Assembly (NCBI GenBank): GCA_015179125.1
Contig: WHVA01000277.1
Location: forward strand, 1-64,000
Length of the DNA: 64,000 nucleotides
Reading direction: 5' to 3'
Source: Gautieria morchelliformis
Lineage: Eukaryota > Basidiomycota > Agaricomycetes > Gomphales > Gomphaceae
Made by a program: the position numbers and the translations under genes. This document shows, one piece after another, positions 35,806 to 45,559 of this stretch. Positions within the stretch are counted from its first letter, which is position 1. Every line of letters starts with the position of its first letter. A model generated the notes under the pieces. That model searched no databases. It was not told the DNA's origin and was given only the letters and a program-made list of their open reading frames with translations.

Positions 35806-36397
35806 GCGTGCGTGTGAGCAACGTGGTGTAAGCGAGGAGATAAGATTAGTAATTACCTGCGCTGGTCGTCAAAGTTAGTTTTTTCATCTCCGATGCTCCG
35901 ACAGGAGTACATAGTCTAGATCTAGACTCGGCGCTGCCTATCTGAGGCGTTCATTTAATTCCTCCCAGAACCCGGAACCTATAAGCTGTAACCATAATAT
36001 AAATTCTATAATCCCGCTTGGCAACTCGGCCCCTTCCCTTCTTTCTGTCTTGACTCTTGGCGTTCCTGCCTCGTACATGTTTCTCTTCACAGTGCTGGCG
36101 CTGAGCTGCGGGGCCGAGTCGCGCGAACCGTGAAAGCGCCTGTCACGCCTAAGTATAAGTATATACACAGTAAAATATATTGCATTCTGAGAGATCCACA
36201 CTGACACGAGCCGACTAATATTATTGGCTGGCATGAAAATGAACGACAGCCACAGAAAACATATCCCCCGCGAGACCCTTTACTTATCTAGTGTTCAAAC
36301 TGTGCATCACTCGTGGGATAAAGTTACTGGCTGGCAAGTCGCAATGTGTCATATTCAGCAATTTCGCACGTTGCTACAGCGTTTTCAAAAAATCCTG
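35806..36397. promoter_or_regulatory. Upstream region of SFH5, then flank of a retroelement remnant
   Basis: No exon seen. G+C drops abruptly just upstream of the SFH5 start. From about 36398 the sequence matches the G2 integrase. Confidence 0.4.
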
Positions 36398-37390
36398 CCT
36401 GTTCCTTGCGCATGTCTGGAAGTTGCATGGGCTCCCGAAGCAAGTCGTTTCCGACCGAGGTCTGCAGTTTGTGGCGGAACTGACTCGAGAGCTCTACCAC
36501 CTGCTTGGCATAAAGCTGGCTACCACCACAGCGTACCATCAGGGTGACGGACAGATGGAACGGGTCAATCAGGAGTTGGAGCAATATCTCCGCCTCTTTG
36601 TCAATGAGAGGTAGGATGACTGGGATGAGTTACTTCCACTGGCGGAATTCCAATACAACAACCATGTACATTCTGCCACACAACAGACTCCCTTTATGCT
36701 TGACTCTGGACGACACCCGCAGATGGGCTTCGAGCCATGCCAGGCAGAGTCCCGACTCGAGACAGTCAATGAGTTCCGAGACCGCATGGACTCCACCCTT
36801 TCGGAAGCCAAGTCGGCCCTTGCAAAGGCCAAGGATGACATGGCAAGGTACTACAACCAACGCCGGGTTCCTGCCCCGGAGTACCAAGTTGGAGACAAGG
36901 TGTATCTAGATGCAAGTGACATCCACACCACATGCCCTTCGCAGAAGCTTTCCCACCGCTACCTTGGGCCCTTCACAGTGATGCGGAGGGTTGGACGGAA
37001 TGCCTACCGCCTCCGACTTCCGATGTCCATGTCCCGCCTCCACCCCGTCTTCAATGTGGTGAAGTTACTCCCTACGCTTGAGGACCCAATTCCAGGTCGG
37101 AAGGACTCGTCCGCCACCTCCACCAGAAATTGTAGATGGGGAAGAGCACTATGTGGTGGAACGGATCCTGGACAGCCAGTTTGTGTGAGAACAACTCCAA
37201 TTCCTTGTGAAATGGGAAGGGTATGGGCATGAGGAGAATTCGTGGGTCCCGGAGCAAGATGTCTCCACTCCGGACAAACTCCGCGAGTTCTATAGGACAC
37301 ACCCTGGTGCCCCTCGCCAAATCCGCTCACTGGCATTTCAATCCCTTGTGTCCCGTGCTTCGAGGACACAGCTCGCTAGAGGGGGGGTGA
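36398..37390 (+). pseudogene. 5'-truncated G2 gypsy copy: integrase tail and chromodomain
   Basis: Homology to the G2 element starts at about 36398 (cctgttccttgcgcat, as at 58197). It encodes the integrase catalytic end (VVSDRGLQF, then ATTTAYHQGDGQ with a codon lost), NERQDDWDEL with CAG changed to TAG at 36612, LHPVFNVVKLLP, and the chromodomain (VKWEGYGHEENSWVPEQDV). A frame break near 37105 and TGA at 37186 (CGA in the copy at 58986) disable it. The purine tract agagggggggtga precedes the LTR. Confidence 0.88.
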
Positions 37391-37871
37391 TGTCAGGGGG
37401 CACCCTGTTTTCCATTTCCAGTTCCGACTCCATTTCCGACTCCGCTTCCGGTTCCAGTTCCGACTCCATTTCCAACTCCGCTTCTGGTTCCAGTTCCGAC
37501 TCCATTTCCAACTCCGCTTCTGGTTCCGATTCCATCTCCGCCTCCGCTCTCGGAAATGATTCCGCTTCTGGGAGAACTTCCACCAGTTCTGTTCGCTTTG
37601 CCAGTTCCACTCCAATTTCCGACTTCCGCTCTCGGAACAGTGTCGGAAATCAAGCAACTCGCGTAATAGGTGGCATCAAGGGTCAATCAAGGGTCAGGGA
37701 GGTCAGGGGGATGCAGGGTTGATGGCGGGTGCCAAGTGTTGTCCCTGGCTGTGCAGTGTAGTATAATACGGGCTCGCTGACATTGGGGGTCCTTAGACTT
37801 TTCTCTTTGGATTTCCCCTTGTCAGTTGTGTGGTAGTGTGATCTCCACAACCAGCTAGGGTTGCCCTTACA
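37391..37871 (+). repeat. G2-family LTR (3' LTR of the truncated copy)
   Basis: Starts TGTCAGGGGGCACC immediately after the polypurine tract and ends TTGCCCTTACA, 481 bp. It carries an expanded block of ttccgactcc/ttccaactcc units (37425-37535) from a 42-bp internal duplication. Confidence 0.85.
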
Positions 37872-38374
37872 CATATGCCTGACCCTTTGTTCACCTGTCT
37901 GTTGTTCCGATCATTGATCCCTCTTAACCCTGCATACTACTTTACTATATAAACCCCCCAGTCATGTATAGTAGTTCCTCAGTTCAGATATCAACTTAGC
38001 TTCTCATACACTAGAGCCTTCTGCTTGATGTTGATTCTGATCCTCAGCCTATAGCCAAGACCGTTCCCGAAATTAGGGCAGAACACTGAGTGGGTGCAAC
38101 CCACGAGGTTGAAGCCAAGCCCTCTGCCCCAAGACCCGAGTTTGGCCTTGGTAAAGCCAAACTACAGTACGACTTATAGTCTTAACACCTACGCTTTGTC
38201 ACAACACCTAACGAAACCACACACACCCTATTGGTTTCTGTGCCATGTGTTTACTCTCTTGTTGAGCATTATGCAATGCATGATGACCCATACCCACTGG
38301 CTGTCATTGATGTCATCAAATGGCTCCTGGGCTGAGTCCACCAGACACTTGCCTGCTCACTTGAAGGGGGCTCA
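37872..38374 (+). other. 503 bp between two G2 LTRs, no gene seen
   Basis: Contains a good TATA box (tactatataaacccccc near 37942) followed by CT-rich sequence, as in a promoter or an unrelated LTR fragment. No protein-coding match recognised. Confidence 0.35.
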
Positions 38375-38860
38375 TGTCAGGGGACACCCTGTTTCCAGTT
38401 CTGACACCATGCCAAGTTCCGACTCCATTTCTGACTCCACTTCCAGTTCCACTTCAATTTCCAACTCCACTTTTGGAAATGGTTCCGCTTCTGAGGGAAC
38501 TTCCACCAGTTCCATTCACCTTGCTGATTCCACTCCACTCTCCAACTTCCGCTCTCAGAACAGTGTCGGGAGTCAAGTGACTCACATAGTAGGTGGCATC
38601 AAGGGTCAATCAAGGGTCAGGGAGGTCGGGGGGATGCAGGGTTGATGGCAAGTGCTGAGTGTTGTCCCTGGCTGTGGACTAGTGTAGTATAATACAGGCT
38701 CACTGACATTGGGGGTCCTTAGACTTTTCTCTTTGGATTTCCCCTTGTCAGGTGAGAATACCCTCTCTTGTATACTCTGTTCATTTATACATACTTCAGA
38801 GTTCCCCTTGTCAGTTGTGTGGTAGTGTGACCTCCACAGCTAGCTAGGCTTTCCCTTACA
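38375..38860 (+). repeat. 5' LTR of G2 element
   Basis: TGTCAGGGGACACC..TTTCCCTTACA, 486 bp. Compared with the LTR at 37391 it lacks the long TTCCGA expansion but has a 63-bp insertion bounded by a 13-bp direct repeat (ttccccttgtcag at 38739 and 38802). Confidence 0.8.
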
Positions 38861-39047
38861 GCAGAAAAGTCTCTCCACTAGAGGACCGGCGGTCATACTG
38901 CACATTACATTTGCCATAGGTGCATTTGGAATTGGAGATAGCCACTCGGAGATTGCAACCTCTTCCACGCACACGGCATACGACAGCCCTTCTTCTTATG
39001 TTTAGCTCCAAACACCAGGAATCCCATCCCATACTTCTCCTTCGGAC

Positions 39048-40654
39048 ATGGATCCAGACGATCATCTTTGGAATATGGAGGAGGAGTTGACGCGGAACCG
39101 GCTGAAGACCGGCACGGTTGAAACAGCCTTACAAATGGTTTTGGCTAAGTTGGATATTCCACGAAGTGGTGGAAAGGCAATGCAGGATGAGTCGGATTTC
39201 GGAAAAGGGGAAGAGCGGAAGAGAGGATGTCTGCAAAGTTGGCAAAGGTCAAACCTGCAACTCCGGCAGACTTTGACGGAGATCGGAGAAGGGGCGCACA
39301 TTCTTCAACACATGCAGCATCTACTTCACAATTGTCAGAGACCTCTTTCTGAACAACCAGGCTCAGATCCACTGGGATTGTCCTTTTTCAAGTCGGACCG
39401 TGCAGCCCATTTTGCAAACAAGGTGATCCAACATGAAGCAAAGGGCAAGGGCAACTACTTCCAGGACCAGGACGCCTTCGAGAAAACCTTTTCCAACCAG
39501 TTCTACCCAAAAAACAAGCAACTCACAGCCCTTACGAAGCTTGAGGGGACCAGCTGGTACCAGGCCAAGGATCCAGTCAATGATTACATTGATCGCTTCC
39601 AGGAGCTCATTGACCTCGCAGAATACGATGGTGACAAGATGTCGTCATCAAATTCCAACAAGGACTTGATCCAACACTCCAGAACCAAGTCACACTGCTT
39701 GGGGATGGAGCTCTGGACTTTGATGACCCGGAAGGTGGTATCAAGCTGCACAAAGGGTGTCCTGAAACAGTGAAGCAAATGAGGCCTTTGTGGAGATGAA
39801 CCGGCACCCAACACGTAGTTCCGCTCATCCTACTCCACCTGTGCCAAAACCTGGAGCAATATCCGACGCGGAAGATATTTCCGACAGTTGCTCTGCCTGC
39901 CCCTACTTGTAACCCTAGCCCCCTCCTTTGAAGAGTGGCCCTGCCCCAATGGATGTTGACCGCATGCGCGGAAAAGGCAGCCCAATGGTCACCTGCTTCT
40001 GATGCCGGCAGCCAGGCCACTATGCCCGTGAATGCCCCCAAGCCTTTGACATCCAGCTTATGACCACAGAGGAGAAACTTGAGCTCCTCCCAGAGTTCCT
40101 CGCACTGGCGACTGCCAGACATAAGCAAAGTGCCCACTGTGGAAGAATGTTCCGAAAATGCGGAACATGGCGCCTCGGAAGTGAGAGATGCATCGGATTT
40201 TGTGACATGCAGCGGGTGAGATGTGTGCTCCTGCTGCCTGTACATAACCGGTTTGCCTGTCTTGAAGTAGAGAATGAGAAACCCCCACCCCCCTCACTTC
40301 ATGCAGACCCACCAGATAAAGTCACACAAAAGCCAAATCCGACATCCCGTCCACTCTGCATCCACCCTTGGGAGAGACACCTCCCAAAGTGCTATGTTGT
40401 TGCTGCCACCCCTGGCCCCAAGTCACTGGTCATTAAGGTTGAGATCCAGACAACTGACACAGCGGAAGTCAAATCCGGACCTGCACTTGTCGACTGTGGG
40501 GCCACTGGTCAGTTTATGGACCAGGACTATGTGGAATGGAACTGACTGACCACATGGAAGTTGCAACGTGCAATCCCAGTGTTCAATGTGGATGGAAGCC
40601 CTGATGAGGTGGGGTCCATCACGGAAATAGTGGACACAATTCTCCGCTACAATG
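39048..40654 (+). pseudogene. G2 gag and start of protease (broken)
   Basis: Gag reads from 39048 (MDPDDHLWNMEEELTRNRL) with the capsid region DAFEKTFSNQFYPKNKQLTALTKLEG..YIDRFQELIDLAEY, then loses frame near 39645. A zinc knuckle is visible near 39990 (CRQPGHYARECP) with one stop before it. Protease active site is LVDCGATGQFMD at about 40487-40520, followed by TGA at 40543. Several frame breaks make it non-functional. Confidence 0.85.
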
Positions 40655-41152
40655 TGTTGGGTGCATTTATGCTCCTGCACCAAAATCAAGCATAATATAT
40701 TCAATTTCTTGTATGGTGTTCCAATCTCTTCTCACATTGTTCTTGTACCATGCATCCATTTCTCTGGTTATTTTCGAAAATTTCCAGTTACTCTCTACCT
40801 CTCCATTCCACTTTGTTATTTCTATTTTCATAGGCGACTGCACCCAGCGGAGTCTGAAATGACTTCGACGCGCGAGCTCTTGGGCGCTAAAGGGCCGGGT
40901 AGTAGTACATGCACAGTGAGACAGATTTCCCCCTCTCTCAGTGACAACTAAATTCACTGAGAGAGGCAAGTAAATTAGTCTAGTGTTCTCTCGATTTATT
41001 GACCTAGAAATCCTCTGTAGTGAATTAATTTCTAGGTAGTGTATAATATATTTATAGTGACAACTAAATTCACTGAGAGAGTGAATTAATTTCTAGTCTA
41101 TTCTTTTGAGCAACAAGTCCATACCTACTGCCTATAATTCCTGTCCTCTACA
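40655..41152 (+). mobile_element. Solo LTR inserted in the G2 protease
   Basis: Bounded by TG (TGTTGGGTGC) and CA (CTCTACA), 498 bp, and flanked by the 5-bp duplication CAATG (40650-40654 and 41153-41157). Removing it and one CAATG joins the protease codons for RYN and GHMEHTFFAV. Contains a TATA-like stretch (gtataatatattta near 41041) and the repeat gtgacaactaaattcactg twice (about 40951 and 41058), the first inside a 13-bp inverted repeat. Unrelated to the other LTRs here. Confidence 0.85.
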
Positions 41153-41516
41153 CAATGGACACATGGAACATACTTTCTTTGCAGTCACCAGCCTGGGGAA
41201 GCAAGACATCATCCTTGGGTTTACCTGGCTGCAGGAGCACAACCCAGAGATCAACTGGCAGACTCAGAAGGTGCTGATGGGTCAATGCCCAACCAAGTGT
41301 CACATGTGCAGGTAGGAAGTGCAGAAGGAGCATCAGGAGCAGTGGAAGACTGAATGGCTCATACAGACATGTCGTTCTGGCCCTCACCCATTGCTTGCGG
41401 AAGAGGATTTGGAAGCGGAATACAAACCCATGCCCACTCCCTATTCCAACCCTGACTCCGACTCCGACATCATCTGACTCGGCCTGGAAGACACTTTGGC
41501 AGAAGGGGGGCACTTG
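41153..41516 (+). pseudogene. G2 protease remainder and linker to RT
   Basis: Encodes HTFFAVTSLGKQDIILGFTWLQEHNPEINWQTQKV, the typical end of the gypsy protease, then a stop, and a linker ending EGGHL directly at the G1 insertion site. Confidence 0.85.
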
Positions 41517-41731
41517 TGTAAATAACCTACGTATCATACATGTATACTAGTTATTACATAACCCCAGTGGGACCCTTAGGGACTCACTGTATAGTTTATG
41601 CGTGGGAACCGGTCAGCGGTTCCCATCGCATCTTACCCTTACACTGTCACTACATAGCATTCAGAATACCACTCATTGGTCAAGTTCTGCTGTGCCCTTG
41701 TGATACAAGGCAAAAGATTGACATCTTTACA
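41517..41731 (+). repeat. 5' LTR of G1
   Basis: TGTAAATAACC..GACATCTTTACA, 215 bp, TG..CA ends. Same sequence family as 55849-56063 and 61219-61431. Confidence 0.92.
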
Positions 41732-41890
41732 CCTTTTTGAACTATCCTGCGGTTGATCGCCACGCGACCAACTGATTGTGGATTTGAAGCAATCTTGAAA
41801 AAGATTGCTATGTCGACGACTAAACATCGTTGAGACCCTCCAGTAGACCTTCTACTGTTGGCTGTGAGCGTGATGATTCCACGCAGTCGA

Positions 41891-44800
41891 AGGCGGACAT
41901 GAGTGACGAGCTCGTGGTCCACACCACTGGCGCAGCCCAGCGACACAACGGCTGATGCTACCCTGGACCAAGAGTCCAAGATGCCAGAAGATGGAGAGAT
42001 CGTAGATCTCACTGCCCTCGTCCCCCCAATAGAGGACGAGGAAAACCCCGACCATGTCTCGTTGAGCGTGGTTGAGGATGAGGCGGCACCGAGCAACAAA
42101 CCGACGCCGCCCCCCCAATCCCCTCTGCCCAGAGACAAAGGAAAGGGCAGAGAGGTCTCGCTGTCGTCAGATGGCAGAGCATCAACATCGAGGCGGGCAC
42201 AAAGCCACGACTCGAACCGCCGCTCACGAAGTAGAGCGACGACAATCATCCCCGAAGGAGGATGACGGCAAAAAAGATGAGCCTCAGACGACGGTCAAGG
42301 CTCGGAATACTCGAGCTCAAGTCGCAAGAGCTCGAGAACTCACGCCATCGACAATGAGATGGCAGAGGCACTGAACAAGCAGGTGCAGGATGCGCTGCAC
42401 CGGAGTGCGCTCATGCGCCACAAGCACGACCAGCTAGCATCGCAGCTTGACAACATTGCCTCCGCCATAATGGTAATCGGCAAGGAACTCCACCAGGCAG
42501 AGGAGATCAGGCTGGAGGACGCAGCACGCTGGAGAACGTCCAGACAGCCCTCAGACCATGCAGGGAACGTGACGCAACATGTCCAAGCTCGTGACAGTCC
42601 GCAGCTAATGACACTGGAGGCATATAAAAATTTTCTGGTCTGAAAAACTGTTCAAAAAACTGTAAAGATATTCCAATTTATTTTAGTGTTTTTAATGTAA
42701 AAAACCTTTAACATAATTTTGTGTTTTTGTTAGAATTTGTTGAGCAAGAAAATTGTAAAAAAGTTTAAAGTTTTTTGCAGGGTTTTTTTATGTCTTTTTA
42801 TAAGTTTCTTTGTGAAAACACAAAGAAACCCATAAAAAACCATGAAAAAACCATTGAATTTTTTTACAATTTTCTTGCTCAACAAATTCTAATAAAAACA
42901 CAAAATTTTATTATAGTTTTTTTTTTACATAAAAAACACTAAAAATATTTGGAATATCTTTACAGTTTTTTGAACAGTTTTTCAGACAAGAAAACTTTTA
43001 TATGCCTGCAGTGTGAACACGGTCACGATGCGGAAGACCTGTGATGAAAGGAACTGGACCGGCAGCAAATGCCACCGCCAGCCGTCCCGGTCGAACAGGA
43101 CATGAGGTTCAGAAATGAACCCCAAGAAAAACCGGCTGCCCCAATGGACAGCCGCAAGACGATCCAACAGATTGTCAGGGAACAAGTTGCCTCAGAGCCT
43201 GACTCTGAAATGATGGCCGAGAGCCTAGAGCTCGAAGTTGTGCACTGGCAGCGTAAAGATGCCGCAGCCACACGCCGCCACATGCAAACCCTCAAGCTGC
43301 TGGTGAAGAATGCTGAGGAAGCAGTGGCTCAAAGCCATGCCACTCAGCAGCCCGACGAACAGCTCACACGAGCCGTGCAGGACGCACAACACGCGCATGC
43401 AGCCTACAACAGCAGGCTGCGGATCCGCAATGCGGGACTGACCAGGGACACCAGGCACAAAACGCCCCCGGACTCAAGAGCACAAAATGCTCCCGATCCC
43501 AAGCCTGATCCGAGCCCGGGGCCCGTCAGGGCATACAACAGCCTGCCCCGCGTGGCGTCACAGCCGCGCGAGCGATCCATGGCCCCAACAGAGGGCCAGG
43601 GAATACCAGATCAGGCTGACATCGTCCTGCTGGAGCCATACGATGGGATCACATGGATGATCCGTGTGGTGTTGGCAGACACTGCGGACACAGACCCAGA
43701 GAAGTCTGTGCTTGCGAAAGCCGGCGTGAAGCTGGCTCACCCCAAGCCATATGCTGGGGGATCTGACCTCGAAGAGTTTGAAATCTTCGTCGCAGCCATC
43801 TTACGATGGCTGAAAATGAACTGCCTCCTAGGGCCAACCAGCATAGACATGCAGGTCGGCTACGTGGGCACTCGCCTGACCGGCGAAACCCAGGAATGGT
43901 TCATTTGAAACGTAGAACGCTTCGATCGCCAAGTCCAAAGCTGGACCCTGGAAACAGTGATGCAAGGCCTTCAAAAAAGGTTCCTGCACACACTGACATA
44001 CCACCATGCATCAAATAAATTCAATGCGGTCATGCAGGGCATGAAAACCGTTCAGGAGATGCTGAACGAACTCACGAAATACGTGGCGCGTATGATACAG
44101 CCTCCAGATGACTACATGTTCTGGAGACGGTTCGTGTTGGCGCTGCACGAAACACTGCGCAACGAGGTCCTCAAAAAGGGCTACAACACCGAGAGCAGCT
44201 CGATAGAGCAACTCTTCGAGATGGCCGGAATGATCGAGGAGGCATCCCGATACAACATGGGGATGCGCGGTGCAGAAAGTGCAGCAGCAACGGCAAGCGC
44301 TGCCCGGCTCACAGGGAGCAAGCCATTGACACTGACGGGCCTCACCAGGCCTAGCCTGTTCTCGAGAAGTGGAGCATCACAGCAGCCGCCACCCCCACGC
44401 CCAGCGCAAGCTGGACGCCCACCTGAGGCTAAACAGTCTCAAGCGTCTGCATCGTCCCCATGACCTGCCCCACCGACAAAAGCGTTGGGCCGGCCTAATG
44501 ATCGGCCCAGCGGCAACCAAAGCAGCGCCACGTGCTTTGAATGTGGCCAGCCTGGCCACAAGAAAGCGGAGTGCCCCTGGCTTAGGTCCGGTATCAGGAC
44601 AGCAGCTGCGAGGCACGAAGAGGAGACTGAGGATCCGGAGACAGATCTCGCTCAAAATTCTCTCCTCGAATTGATGAAGAGGGGGCGGGTGATCCCCAAC
44701 CCAATGACTCTCCGGACAACGGAGACGTGCCTGCTGAAGAGTGGGATCCCGAGCCATCCCAATATTACAAATGGGACGAAGAGGCGGAGGACACCACCTA

Positions 44801-44900
44801 CAGGTCCAGCGCGATCCGGAAGACGACACCACCACAAAAGTCATGGTGGCATGCACGTTGGTCACCCCAGACAAGGCGGCCGAGCCGGTGTATCACCACC
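41891..44900 (+). pseudogene. G1 gag polyprotein with zinc knuckle (interrupted, several stops)
   Basis: Acidic start (EDGEIVDLTALVPP), then a basic Ser/Arg-rich part, a coiled segment (HDQLASQLDNIASAIMVIGKELHQAEE), a Pro-rich linker and the capsid region (SDLEEFEIFVAAILRWLKMN..SIDMQVGYVGTRL..QEWF, HTLTYHHASNKF, KTVQEMLNELTKYVARMI), ending with the CCHC knuckle CFECGQPGHKKAEC at about 44531. Stops TGA at 42263, 42278, 43906 and 44461 correspond to CGA in the copy at 61.6-64.0 kb. The MITE interrupts it at 42612. Confidence 0.88.
42612..43013 (+). mobile_element. 402-bp foldback MITE, CACTA type
   Basis: Ends CACTGGAGGCATATAAAA and, inverted, CACTGCAGGCATATAAAA. The two roughly 200-bp halves are reverse complements almost throughout, with the turn near 42815-42822. 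Flanked by the 3-bp duplication TGA (42609-42611 and 43014-43016); the copy at 62297 lacks the insert and shows the empty site. CACTG ends and a 3-bp duplication fit the CACTA (CMC) superfamily. No coding capacity. Confidence 0.9.
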
Positions 44901-45400
44901 GAAGCAAGCATAGGATGCAGCCAATGCGCCCGCGCAGTGAAAACCGTACCCTCTCGGGGTACTGGGAAATAAATGGCATAAAAGCCCACTGCCTGCTGGA
45001 TAGCGGCAGCGAAGGGGTACTGCTATCCCCTGAATTCACGCAAGCTACAGGGATGAAGACATTCTCCCTGGAGCAGCCAATCGCGCTGCAGCTAGCCTGC
45101 GTAGGAAGCCGTTCCACGATCAACTATGGAACGAACACGACCATTAAATTTGGTCGTGAAACATACGACGAATATTTCGATGTAGCGAACATTGAATATT
45201 ACGATGCGATCTTAGGGACACCATTCCTAAGGAGATTTGGCATAACCCTGGACTTCTCGAGCCCAGGGACGATCCGCAAGGGGAACGAAGTAATCCCCAC
45301 GGGCAAGGTTTCGTTCAACGACGATGAATTGACGAACGAGGACAAGGGGCCAAGGGTGAGCAGGGTCACCCGGGCGCCAAATCCAAGCCTGGCTCATTGA
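44741..45400 (+). CDS. G1 protease region
   Basis: An open stretch of 219 codons with the aspartic-protease site HCLLDSGSEGVLLS (about 44990-45030), then YYDAILGTPFLRRFGITLDF, the flap and end of retroviral-like proteases. Frame differs from the zinc-knuckle frame, consistent with a frameshifted or decayed gag-pol junction. Confidence 0.85.
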   Translation: MGSRAIPILQMGRRGGGHHLQVQRDPEDDTTTKVMVACTLVTPDKAAEPVYHHRSKHRMQPMRPRSENRTLSGYWEINGIKAHCLLDSGSEGVLLSPEFTQATGMKTFSLEQPIALQLACVGSRSTINYGTNTTIKFGRETYDEYFDVANIEYYDAILGTPFLRRFGITLDFSSPGTIRKGNEVIPTGKVSFNDDELTNEDKGPRVSRVTRAPNPSLAH

Positions 45401-45559
45401 AGCCAGGAGGACGAGTTGCGGAACGACTTGTCCTCGAGCTCACCTACAATCGTAGGGAGAGGCGCTCTCACCTAACGGTGAAAGCGATGGGAAAAAGGAA
45501 AGCGGTTCCGCTGGACCTAATAGACACACACAGCGCCTAATGGCTTCTAAGCCAACCAC

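Noticed and set aside
37391..37870. CRISPR-like array from the regular TTCCGA units
   Set aside because: Eukaryotic LTR; units are adjacent degenerate decamers without unique spacers.
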